Positions 33,759 through 44,594 of a stretch of DNA of 45,724 nt are shown here, piece after piece (position 1 is the stretch's first letter; every line of letters begins with the position of its first letter). The stretch spans positions 1 through 45,724 of the forward strand of contig DASUKQ010000043.1 of NCBI GenBank assembly GCA_036278635.1, read 5' to 3'. The DNA comes from 66-474 sp036278635 (GTDB lineage Bacteria > Pseudomonadota > Gammaproteobacteria > Xanthomonadales > Rhodanobacteraceae). The position numbers and the translations under genes were made by a program. Below the pieces are notes generated by a model. It was not told where the DNA came from, did not search any database, and worked only from the letters and a program-made list of their open reading frames with translations.

Positions 33759-35651
33759 ATGTCGACAAGTCCACAGCGTGCACGTCCGGCGTTCGCTTGC
33801 GCGCTGGCGCTGGCCTACGCGCTCGCGACTCCAATTGCCGCGGCAGCCTCCGGCCGCACCTGGATCAATCCGCTCGACCTCGACTACCGCTACAATTACG
33901 AGCAGATGAACCGGGGCATCTCGTACCGCACGGGTGCGGATCCCGCGATCGTCCGCTACGAGGGCGCGTATTACCTGTTCCTGACCCTGGCCGACGGTTA
34001 CTGGCGTTCGAGCGATCTGGTGCATTGGTCCTTCGTGAAGCCGGACCGTTGGCCGTTCCACGGGCCGGTGGCGCCGGCGACGCTGGTCGCCGACGGCAAG
34101 CTGTTCCTGATGGAGTCCGCGATGGGCCCGCGGCCGTTGCTGTATTCCACCGACCCGGCACACGGCCACTGGAATTTCTGGACACGCCAGTTGCCGAAGG
34201 TGCCGGGCGCAACATGGGCTGGACACGAAAAGGAAATGAAACCGGGCGACCTGCCGCCGGGCCCCTGGGATCCGGGCCTGTTCCGGGATGACGACGGCAG
34301 GATCTATCTGTACTGGGACTCGTCCAACGTGTTCCCGATCTACGGCGCGGAACTCGATTTCGCGTTCGACAAGGCCGCCGAAGGCGAAGGCAAGCGCGTC
34401 CGGTTCATTACCAAACCGTTGGCGCTGTTGCGCGCCGATCCCGTGCTGCACGGATGGGAACGCTTCGGCAAGGACCACGGTGACACGAGCATTGCGCCGT
34501 ACATCGAAGGCGCGTGGATGAACAAGCACGACGGACGTTATTACCTGCAGTACGGCGCGCCTGGGACCGAATACAACGTCTACGCCACCGGCGTGTACGT
34601 CGGCGCGGCGCCGCTCGGCCCGTTCACTTATGCCCCGTACAACCCGGTCGGTTACAAGCCGGGTGGCTTCGTGGTGGGCGCGGGCCACGGCTCTACGTTC
34701 AAGGATGCGTACGGCAACTTCTGGAACAGTGGCACGATGTGGGTGGGGGTGAACTGGCGCTTCGAGCGGCGCGTCGATCTGTTTCCCGCCGGATTCACCC
34801 GGGACGGGCAGATGTGGGTCGATACCCGTTTCGGCGATTTCCCGCAGCGGATGCCGGACCACAAGCTCGAGCCCGGTGAAAACACCTTCACCGGCTGGAT
34901 GCTGCTGTCATACCACAAGGCCGCGATGGCGTCCTCGCAATTGACGGGTTATCCGGCGTCGAACGCGGCCGACGAGAATCCGCGCACCTTCTGGGTCGCT
35001 TCAAAGGACGATCCGGGACAGACATTGACGCTCGACCTCGGCGGCCCGCGCACCGTGCGTGCGGTGCAGGTCAACTACGCCGACTACAAGTCCGGGCGCT
35101 ACGGCGACGCGCCGGACATCGTCACGCAGTTCCGTCTCGAAGGCTCGCTCGACGGCCAGCGCTGGACGACGCTTGCCGATCTTTCGCATTCGACGCAGGA
35201 TCATGCCGATGCCTACGTCGAACTTTCAAGTCCGGCGCGCATCCGCTACGTGCGGTACGTGCACGTGCACGTCGGCGCGAAGCACCTGGCGATCGCGGAC
35301 CTGCGGGTATTCGGCAATGCCGATGGTCCGCCGCCGCCCGCGCCGGAACTGGTGTCGGCCACGCGCCTGCCCGATGCACGCGATGCAGAAATCACATGGA
35401 AGGCGGTACCGGGCGCCGTCGGCTACAACGTGCGCTGGGGACTCGCGCCCGACCGCCTGTACGAAACCCACCAACGTTTCGCCGATCTGCCGACCCGACT
35501 GGTGCTGACCGCGCTCAACAAGGGCGTGCGCTACGTCGTCGCGGTCGAGGCGTTCGACGAGCGCGGCGTCTCGAAACTTTCGCGCAAGCTGGTGCTTGAA
35601 CCCCGACGCGCCACGGGCGAACCAGGGACATCGGCCATCGCTACACCGTGA
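33759..35651 (+). CDS. secreted GH43-like five-bladed propeller protein with C-terminal discoidin (F5/8C) and FN3-like domains
   Basis: A 630-residue exported protein with signal peptide FACALALAYALATPIAAAA. The propeller carries three acids in the GH43/GH62 pattern: Asp in GADPAIVRYEGAYYLF, Asp in GPWDPGLFRDDDGRIYLYWD and Glu in YIEGAWMNKHDGRYYLQY. After about residue 385 a discoidin-like domain (SSQLTGYPASNAADENPRTFW, VRAVQVNYADY, RYVRYVHVHV) binds carbohydrate in relatives. A short FN3-like module (TWKAVPGAVGYNVRWG) follows. It probably trims an arabinose- or xylose-containing glycan. The start is uncertain (33678 and 33738 are in frame). Its 3' end overlaps aceE by 11 bases, tail to tail. 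Confidence 0.85.
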   Translation: MSTSPQRARPAFACALALAYALATPIAAAASGRTWINPLDLDYRYNYEQMNRGISYRTGADPAIVRYEGAYYLFLTLADGYWRSSDLVHWSFVKPDRWPFHGPVAPATLVADGKLFLMESAMGPRPLLYSTDPAHGHWNFWTRQLPKVPGATWAGHEKEMKPGDLPPGPWDPGLFRDDDGRIYLYWDSSNVFPIYGAELDFAFDKAAEGEGKRVRFITKPLALLRADPVLHGWERFGKDHGDTSIAPYIEGAWMNKHDGRYYLQYGAPGTEYNVYATGVYVGAAPLGPFTYAPYNPVGYKPGGFVVGAGHGSTFKDAYGNFWNSGTMWVGVNWRFERRVDLFPAGFTRDGQMWVDTRFGDFPQRMPDHKLEPGENTFTGWMLLSYHKAAMASSQLTGYPASNAADENPRTFWVASKDDPGQTLTLDLGGPRTVRAVQVNYADYKSGRYGDAPDIVTQFRLEGSLDGQRWTTLADLSHSTQDHADAYVELSSPARIRYVRYVHVHVGAKHLAIADLRVFGNADGPPPPAPELVSATRLPDARDAEITWKAVPGAVGYNVRWGLAPDRLYETHQRFADLPTRLVLTALNKGVRYVVAVEAFDERGVSKLSRKLVLEPRRATGEPGTSAIATP

Positions 35652-38384
35652 TCGGGTTCGGCTTCTCCGGATCGATGCCCCATGTCTTCATCGCGCGCTC
35701 GACGTCCTGGGCGTTCATCGCGCCGTCTTCCGCCAGTGCCGCGATCGCGGCGTGCGCGATCCAGTGGGCGTCCACTTCGAAGAACGCGCGCAGGGATTCG
35801 GCGGCGTCGCTGCGACCGAAGCCGTCGGCGCCCAGCGGGATGAAACGCCGTCCCTCCGGAATGGCGGTGCGCAGCGGGTCGACCACGTTGCGCACGTATT
35901 CGCTGGCGGCGACCACCGGGCCATCGTGGCCTTCGAGGCATTGCGCCACGTAGGATGTGCGCCGATCCCCGGGGTTCGGGTGCAGGCGGTTCCAGCGTTC
36001 GCAATCGAAGCCGTCGCGGGCAAGCTCGTTGAAGCTGGTGCACGACCACACGTCGGCCCTGACGCCGAATTCCTCGTCGAGCAATTCCGCCGCCCTGACG
36101 ACGTCCGGCATCAGCGCGCCCGAACCGAACAGTTGCACGCGCAGCGCCTTGCTCTTGCTTTTCGCTTTCGCCTTCTCCGGGTCCCGGGCCCCGGTTCCCG
36201 AGTCCCGGAACAAGTACATCCCCTTGATGATGCCGTCAGCGCAACCCTCCGGCATGTCGGGATGGACGTAGTTGTGGTTGGTGACGGTGATGTAATAGAA
36301 GACGTCCCGCTGTTCTTCGTACATCTCCTTGATGCCCTCGCGCAGGATCACCGCAATTTCGTACGAGTACGCGGGATCGTAGGCCTTGCAGTTGGGGATC
36401 ACGCTGGCCATCAGGTGCGACGAACCGTCGGAATGCTGCAGGCCTTCGCCGGCGAACGCGCGCCCCGCGGTCGCGCCGATGATGAAGCCGCGCGCGCGCT
36501 GGTCGGCTCCGGCCAGGATCAGGTCGCCCACGCGGCGGAAGCCGAAGAACGAGTAGAAGATGAAGAACGGCAGCATCGGCTGGTCGGACACCGAGTAGCT
36601 GGTGCCCGCGGCGATCCATGCCGAAATGCCGCCCGCTTCGGAGATGCCTTCCTGCAGCACCTGCCCGTCCTCGGCTTCGCGGTAGTACAGCAACTGGTCG
36701 GCGTCCTGCGGCTTGTACTTCTGGCCGCCCGGCGCGTAGATGCCGATCTGCCTGAACATGCTCTCCATGCCGAAGGTGCGCGCCTCGTCCACCACGATCG
36801 GCACCACGTTCGGAGCCAGCTGCTTGTCGCGCAGCAGCAGGTTCATGCCGCGGACGAGCGCCATGGTGTTGGAAATTTCGCGGTCGCCGGTGCCCTTGGT
36901 GATCTGCTCGAAATACTTCAGATCGGGCGCCGGCAGCGACTGCGTGGACTTCTCCCTTCGGAAGGGTTTGGAGCCGCCCAGTTCCTTGCGGCGCTCGAGC
37001 ATGTACTGCACTTCCGGCGAATCCTTGCCGGGGTGGTAATAGGGCACCGATTCGATGCCGTCACCTTCGAGCTGCTTGTCGTCGATCGGGATCTGGAAGC
37101 GGTCGCGGAAAATCCTGACCGCGTCCTGGTGCATCTTCTTGGCCTGGTGCGCGATATTCATCGATTCGCCGGCCGCGCCCATGCCGTAGCCCTTGACCGT
37201 CTTGGCCAGGATCACGGTGGGCATGCCCTCGGTGTGCACCGCCGCGTGGTAGGCGGCGTACACCTTGTGCGGATCGTGGCCGCCGCGGTTGAGGCGCCAG
37301 ACGTCTTCATCGGACAGGTTGGCGACCATCGCCGCGGTCTCGGGATACTTGCCGAAGAAGTGTTCGCGCGTGTAGGCGCCACCGAAGGCCTTGCACGCCT
37401 GGTACTCGCCGTCCAGGGTTTCCATCATGAGCTTGCGCAGGACGCCCTTGGTGTCGCGCGCCAGGAGCGGGTCCCAGTAGCTGCCCCAGATCAACTTGAT
37501 GACATTCCAGCCGGCGCCGCGGAACACGCCTTCGAGTTCCTGGATGATCTTGCCGTTGCCGCGCACGGGCCCGTCGAGGCGCTGGAGGTTGCAGTTGATC
37601 ACGAAAATCAGGTTGTCGAGTTTTTCGCGCCCCGCGACCGAGATCGCGCCCAGCGATTCCGGTTCGTCGCATTCGCCGTCGCCGATGAAGCACCACACCT
37701 TGCGGTCGGTCTTCGGCATCAGGCCGCGCGCTTCGAGGTATTTCATGAATTGCGCCTGGTAAATCGCCTGGATGGGCCCGAGGCCCATCGACACCGTCGG
37801 CACCTGCCAGTAATCCGGCATCAGCCAGGGGTGCGGGTATGACGGCAGGGCCGCGCCGTGCGGGTTGACGGTTTCCATGCGGTAGTTGTCGAGCTGTTCC
37901 GCGCTCAGCCGTCCCTCGAGGAACGAGCGTGCGTACAGGCCGGGGCTCGAGTGGCCCTGGTAGCCGATCAGGTCGCCGGGGTGGTCGCCGGATGGTGTGC
38001 GCCAGAAATGGTTGAATCCGACGTCGTAGAGGGTGGCCGACGAGGCGAAGCTCGCGATGTGGCCGCCGAGCTTGCCCGGCTTGCGGTTGGCGCGCACCAC
38101 CATGGCCATCGCGTTCCAGCGGATGAGGCAGCGTATGCGCCATTCCATCGCGGCGTCGCCGGGCGACTTCGCCTCCAGTTGCGGCGGGATGGTGTTGACA
38201 TATTCGGTGGTGGTCGAGAACGGCAGGTAACCGCCGGCGCGACGGGTTTCATCGACCAGTTTTTCCAGAAGCTGGTGCGCGCGCTCGGTGCCGTCGGCGT
38301 CGATGACGGCTTCGATCGATTCGATCCACTCGCGTGTTTCGCGCGGATCGGGATCCTGTTCCAGAAATTCCTGCGTCACTGCGT

Positions 38385-38388
<4 letters not shown>
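35641..38388 (-). CDS. aceE: pyruvate dehydrogenase E1 component, homodimeric type
   Basis: A 915-residue thiamine-diphosphate enzyme that decarboxylates pyruvate and passes the acetyl group to the E2 lipoyl arm. The TDP motif GDGECDEP begins near residue 236 and runs to the conserved Asn in NLIFVINCNLQRLDGPVRGN. HIASFASSATLYDVGFNHFWR and GLGPIQAIYQAQFMKYL are standard AceE text. AGGAG before ATG 38388 fixes the start, which overlaps the maeB stop (ATGA). One oddity is an expanded lysine-rich loop, GARDPEKAKAKSKSKALRVQ, encoded by repeat-like DNA (36149-36208). No aceF/lpd follow in this orientation within the window. Confidence 0.97.
36149..36208. repeat. repeat-like insert within aceE
   Basis: The segment combines GTCCCGGG/GAGTCCCGG-type units with a CTTTCGCCTT/CTTGCTTTTCG run, the kind of simple GAGTCCCG plus TTTTGC tract often scattered between genes in xanthomonads (from memory). 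It stays in frame and adds about 14 residues compared with E. coli AceE. Confidence 0.45.
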
Positions 38389-40787
<2,399 letters not shown>

Positions 40788-40920
40788 GTCGACCGGGACG
40801 CCGCGCGATTCGGACCTTTCATCTTAACACTGCGGCTGCGGCGATACCCTGTGCCGGACCGGTGAAAACCGGTACAGTCGACCCGGGTGCCGCCGTGGGC
40901 GGACGAGGGTGCGATTGCGC

Positions 40921-42624
40921 ATGCGCTTGGGTTTGTTGCGCTGGGGGTTGCTGCTGTTGTGCTGGCCTGTTGCCGCGGCGGCGGGCGATGTGGCCGTGCG
41001 CGTCGTTGAGCTGCCGGCCGCGCCGGCGCTCGCGGCCGGCCACGCGCCCGGGCTCGCGGCCGCGGCCCCTGGCGCTTCGAAAACATCCGTCTGGTTGCGC
41101 GCGCCGCGCTCCCGCACCGCGTGGTACGAGCTGCGGCTTGTCGACGACTGGCACGGCGCCAGCCGGCCCGTGCTCGCGATCGGCCGCAACACGCGCGCCG
41201 GCCTGACGGCCTACCTGCCTCCCGATTACCGGCCGCGCACCGGGACCGTGTACGACGCCGCGCTCGACCCGCGTTTTTCGCATCATGCGGTGGTCTGGCC
41301 GCTTCCACCGGACCTGCGCGCCGATCAGCCGATCTACCTCGCGCTCGGCAATCCGGGCCAGAGCCAGCCGATCCAGGTGCGCGTGGCCGATTCGGACGGA
41401 TACCGCGCACGTGACCTGTGGTTCGTGCGCGCGAGCACCCTGTTTACCAGCGTGCAGCTCGCGATGGTGCTGGTGATCGGATGTTTCTGGGTAGTCCTGC
41501 GCGACCGGATGTTCCTGTACTTCATGGTCTACGTCGCGGCGCAGATCGTGTACGCGATGACGGTGTCGGGCGAGTTGTTCGCGATGCCCGCTGCGGGGCT
41601 GTTGACGCCATTCGGCTTCCACACCGGCCAGTCGATGGCGGCGCTCGCGGCGGGATTTTCGATCTGGTTCATCCTCGAGTTCGCCGATTTGCCCCGTTAC
41701 ACGCCCCGGCTTGCCACCGCGCTCGGCGTATTGCGTTGGCCGTTGCTGGCGTTCGCCGCGATCATCTGGATGCCATGGTTGCGTCCGGACACGTGGCTGC
41801 CGAACACCGTCAATGTCGTGTTGATCGTGACCACGGTGATCGCGCTGGTGACCGGCTGGCTGGCGTGGCGCCGCGGCAGCCGGCAGGCCGGCTTTTTCCT
41901 GTTGTCGTGGGTGCCGCTGCTCGCGCTGACGGTGTCGCGCGTCGTGCAACTGGTGGCCGGCTGGCCATTGCCGGCGTGGCTCGAATTCGGGTTTCCGGCA
42001 AGCATGGCGTATGCGGCCGTGATCATCACGGTGGGACTCGCCGACCGCACCCTGCAGGTGCGGCACGAACGCGACCACGCCACCCACATGGCGCAGTTCG
42101 ATCCGCTCACCGGCATTTACAACCGCCGCGCGATCCTCGACCGGTTGCACGATGACTGGCAGGCGGCCGCCGCAGGGTCGAGACCGCTGGCGGTATTGTT
42201 CCTGGACATCGACCGCTTCAAGCAGATTAACGACAGCCGCGGGCACGCGGCGGGCGATGCGTGCCTGTGCGCGGTGACCGAGGCGATCCGTGCGGAGCTC
42301 GGTCGCGCCGATCGCATGGGACGGTACGGCGGCGAAGAATTCCTGATCGTGTTGAACGGGATGAGCGCGGCCGTGGCACCGCAGGTGGCCGAACGTATCG
42401 TCGCGCGCACCGCCGCATTGCGGGTACCGATCGGCGAGCACCTGATCGCGCTCACCGTGAGCATCGGCGTTGCGCTGCGCGATGCATCGATGGCTGATGT
42501 GGAAACCCTGGTGGGATGCGCCGACGCCGCGCAATACCGCGCCAAGGCGGAAGGCCGAAATCGGGTGGTGGTCTATCGGCGCGAGGCCGTCGCGATGGCC
42601 CCCGTGGGCGAACGGGCGCGCTGA
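40921..42624 (+). CDS. membrane diguanylate cyclase with 7TM sensor (7TMR-DISM-like)
   Basis: A 567-residue signalling protein. A signal-like N-terminal helix precedes a periplasmic beta-rich domain (about 20-165). About seven membrane helices (170-385) lead to a GGDEF domain. The active site GGEEF is at 470-474; LFLDIDRFKQINDSRGHAAGD supplies metal and substrate contacts, so cyclase activity making c-di-GMP is expected. The inhibitory I-site is lost: the position that is Arg in RxxD reads Gly (GRAD). GAGGG precedes the start; ATG 40921 is used, though TTG 40915 has better spacing. It is divergent from maeB and probably senses a periplasmic or membrane cue. Confidence 0.9.
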   Translation: MRLGLLRWGLLLLCWPVAAAAGDVAVRVVELPAAPALAAGHAPGLAAAAPGASKTSVWLRAPRSRTAWYELRLVDDWHGASRPVLAIGRNTRAGLTAYLPPDYRPRTGTVYDAALDPRFSHHAVVWPLPPDLRADQPIYLALGNPGQSQPIQVRVADSDGYRARDLWFVRASTLFTSVQLAMVLVIGCFWVVLRDRMFLYFMVYVAAQIVYAMTVSGELFAMPAAGLLTPFGFHTGQSMAALAAGFSIWFILEFADLPRYTPRLATALGVLRWPLLAFAAIIWMPWLRPDTWLPNTVNVVLIVTTVIALVTGWLAWRRGSRQAGFFLLSWVPLLALTVSRVVQLVAGWPLPAWLEFGFPASMAYAAVIITVGLADRTLQVRHERDHATHMAQFDPLTGIYNRRAILDRLHDDWQAAAAGSRPLAVLFLDIDRFKQINDSRGHAAGDACLCAVTEAIRAELGRADRMGRYGGEEFLIVLNGMSAAVAPQVAERIVARTAALRVPIGEHLIALTVSIGVALRDASMADVETLVGCADAAQYRAKAEGRNRVVVYRREAVAMAPVGERAR

Positions 42625-42653
42625 ATCGTGTCGTGCGTGGCACACTGCACGCC

Positions 42654-43439
42654 ATGCAGGACAAGCTCGACATCGTGCGTGACTGGTTGCCGCGTTACAC
42701 CGGCGAGCAACTGGAAAATTTCGGCAAGTACATCCTGCTGACCAACTTCATCGGCTATGTGGAAACGTTCTGCATGCTGACGGGGTCGCGCATCGTCGAT
42801 CGCGAGCGGCCGATGCCTTGCGCGAGCGCCGACGGGTTGACCATCATCGACTTCGGGATGGGCAGTCCGAACGCCGCAACGGTGATGGACCTGCTGTCCG
42901 CGGTGATGCCCAGCGCCGTGTTGTTCCTTGGCAAGTGCGGCGGGCTCAAGAAGAAGAACCGGCTGGGCGACCTGATCCTCCCGATCGCGGCGATTCGCGG
43001 CGAAGGCACCAGCGACGATTACCTGCCGTCCAGGGTGCCGGCGCTGCCGGCGTTCCAGTTGCAGCGCGGCGTATCGACGATGATCCGCGACCTCGGCCAC
43101 GACTACTGGACCGGCACCGTGTACACCACCAACCGCCGGGTGTGGGAGTTCGACGAGACCTTCAAGGCCTACCTGCGTACTCTGCGCTGCATGGCGATCG
43201 ACATGGAAACCGCGACGATCTTTGCGGCCGGTTTCGCCAACCGGATTTCGTCGGGCGCGCTGCTGCTGGTGTCGGACCAGCCGATGGTGCCCGAGGGCGT
43301 CAAGACCGCCGTCTCGGACGCGCAGGTCAGGGCGGATTTCCGCGAGAGCCATCTGCGCATCGGGATCGAGGCGCTCCGCCTGGTGCGCCGCAACGGGCGC
43401 AGCGTGAAACACCTGCGCTTCGAGGACGAACAGGAGTAG
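42654..43439 (+). CDS. putative AMP nucleosidase (Amn-like, PNP/UDP family)
   Basis: A 261-residue enzyme of the purine nucleoside phosphorylase fold. Family text includes TIIDFGMGSPNAATVMDLL, LFLGKCGGLKKKNRLGDLILPIAAIRGEGTSDDYLP and the sugar-binding MAIDMETATIFAAGFAN. Proteins of this kind are annotated as AMP nucleosidases that cut AMP into adenine and ribose 5-phosphate. E. coli Amn is about twice as long, so this is the short form without the N-terminal regulatory domain. It starts 29 bases after the diguanylate cyclase stop and may share its transcript. A nucleoside hydrolase of other specificity is possible. Confidence 0.85.
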   Translation: MQDKLDIVRDWLPRYTGEQLENFGKYILLTNFIGYVETFCMLTGSRIVDRERPMPCASADGLTIIDFGMGSPNAATVMDLLSAVMPSAVLFLGKCGGLKKKNRLGDLILPIAAIRGEGTSDDYLPSRVPALPAFQLQRGVSTMIRDLGHDYWTGTVYTTNRRVWEFDETFKAYLRTLRCMAIDMETATIFAAGFANRISSGALLLVSDQPMVPEGVKTAVSDAQVRADFRESHLRIGIEALRLVRRNGRSVKHLRFEDEQE

Positions 43440-43490
43440 TACGGAATCCCTGAGTCGGCGGGGGCGTGGTGGCCTCCGCCGCCAATCAGG

Positions 43491-44063
43491 TCATCCCATA
43501 CGCCGACGCAGCGTCACGAATCCACCGATCAGCAAGGTACCCAGGCCAAACATTCCCAACGTGGCAGGCTCCGGCACGCTTGCAACCGCAGGCGTGATGT
43601 TGCCTTTGAAATTCTGCAAAATCTTTATCGTGGTACCGGTGTCGAGAATCCCCGAGCCGCCCTGCCGGATCACGCCGCTTTCAAATCCGACCAGCGAGCC
43701 CACGCCGGGGCTGGGGATGATGCTGAACGACACGCGTTCCGGCGACCCGAACGGGTCCAGCCTGCCGTTTCCAAGACCGACGAGCCACTGGCCCGACGAC
43801 GCTTGCTGGCTGAGGATCGTGTTGAACGCCGGCAGCGTCGGGAAATCCGCAAACAGGATCTCCATCGACAGTATCTCGCCAGCGATGGTGTCCACGGACA
43901 TCATGCCGCTGAACGTGCCGCCACCCGCGACGAAACCGCGATCCCATTGTCCCTCGACATTGAACGCCGTCGGTGTCGCGCCGGCAAGCGCCGGCAGGAA
44001 TGCTGCGGCGACAAGGCCTGCAAGCACGACCCGTTTGAATGACTTCAGCTTGACCTGTTTCAT
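43491..44063 (-). CDS. PEP-CTERM sorting domain protein
   Basis: A 190-residue exported protein. The signal peptide is FKRVVLAGLVAAAFLPALAGA. A beta-rich middle with repeated Gly and Phe follows. The C-terminal sorting signal has VPEPATLG, a hydrophobic helix (MFGLGTLLIGGFVTL) and RRRMG. Such proteins are cut and anchored by an exosortase (EpsH/XrtA family), usually in exopolysaccharide-producing cells. No exosortase gene lies in the window, so it must be elsewhere. AGAGG upstream supports ATG 44063. The body has no function I can name. It converges on the nucleosidase gene. Confidence 0.9.
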   Translation of the reverse strand: MKQVKLKSFKRVVLAGLVAAAFLPALAGATPTAFNVEGQWDRGFVAGGGTFSGMMSVDTIAGEILSMEILFADFPTLPAFNTILSQQASSGQWLVGLGNGRLDPFGSPERVSFSIIPSPGVGSLVGFESGVIRQGGSGILDTGTTIKILQNFKGNITPAVASVPEPATLGMFGLGTLLIGGFVTLRRRMG

Positions 44064-44323
44064 GATGGACCTCTTGACGATTGCAGCGACCGGCTTCGGT
44101 GCTGCCTGCTGTCCGGACGCTATCCACGCGCGGAAAAGCCTGCAAGACGATCGTGTGCAAAGGTTGGGTGGAGTAGCGCACGCGGTGGAAATTTGGAGGA
44201 AGCGGCGCCTCCGGCCTGGAGGCAACCAGACAACGGCGCTCGAAAACATCCGCACCATCCCGGAAATCGCGGACACTGTTTCAGCGACGCAGCGGCGCAG
44301 TCATCGCAGGGTGGCACCGGGTT

Positions 44324-44403
44324 GGCGGAAGCGGCTGCGCCGATTCCGCCCTACCTTGTTCTACCGGTCGTGGTAGGGCGGAATCCGCGTAGCGGCTTCC
44401 GCC
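44324..44403. repeat. inverted-repeat element with 32-base arms
   Basis: The arms 44324-44355 and 44372-44403 pair at 29 of 32 positions around a 16-base loop. Each arm carries GGTAGGGCGGAATC and GCGGAAGCCGC-type text, like short palindromic mobile units seen in xanthomonad genomes. It could also stop transcription. Confidence 0.55.
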
Positions 44404-44428
44404 GCGGGATTCCCCGATGAAGAACGCA

Positions 44429-44446
44429 CATTGACGTGCGTCAATG
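44429..44446. promoter_or_regulatory. palindromic operator-like site (FNR/CRP-family-like)
   Basis: CATTGACGTGCGTCAATG has perfect 8-base arms around TG. Its core TTGAC-N4-GTCAA resembles FNR/Anr/Dnr boxes (TTGAT-N4-ATCAA). It lies about 150 bases before the TolB-like gene. The regulator is not identified. Confidence 0.4.
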
Positions 44447-44594
44447 GCGCGCGGGTCGCGCCACGCGGTTCACCTCCTTCCTGCGGAAGGGAGAAGCAAG
44501 GTGAGTCATTCGCCGACCTGCGCGGCGCCGCGGGATTGCGTACACTCGCCGCGGTGGAGGCCGGCCCGTTGCCGGCAGGGGAACCCGATTCGCG

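Larger units (their letters stand above)
44064..44594. other. 531-base intergenic region
   Basis: The region holds the probable promoter of the PEP-CTERM gene, an inverted-repeat element (44324-44403) and an 18-base palindromic site (44429-44446). Short open frames here show no coding features. Confidence 0.5.

Noticed and set aside
35596..37842. 748-codon plus-strand open frame opposite aceE
   Set aside because: Antisense of an unmistakable AceE gene; no family features.
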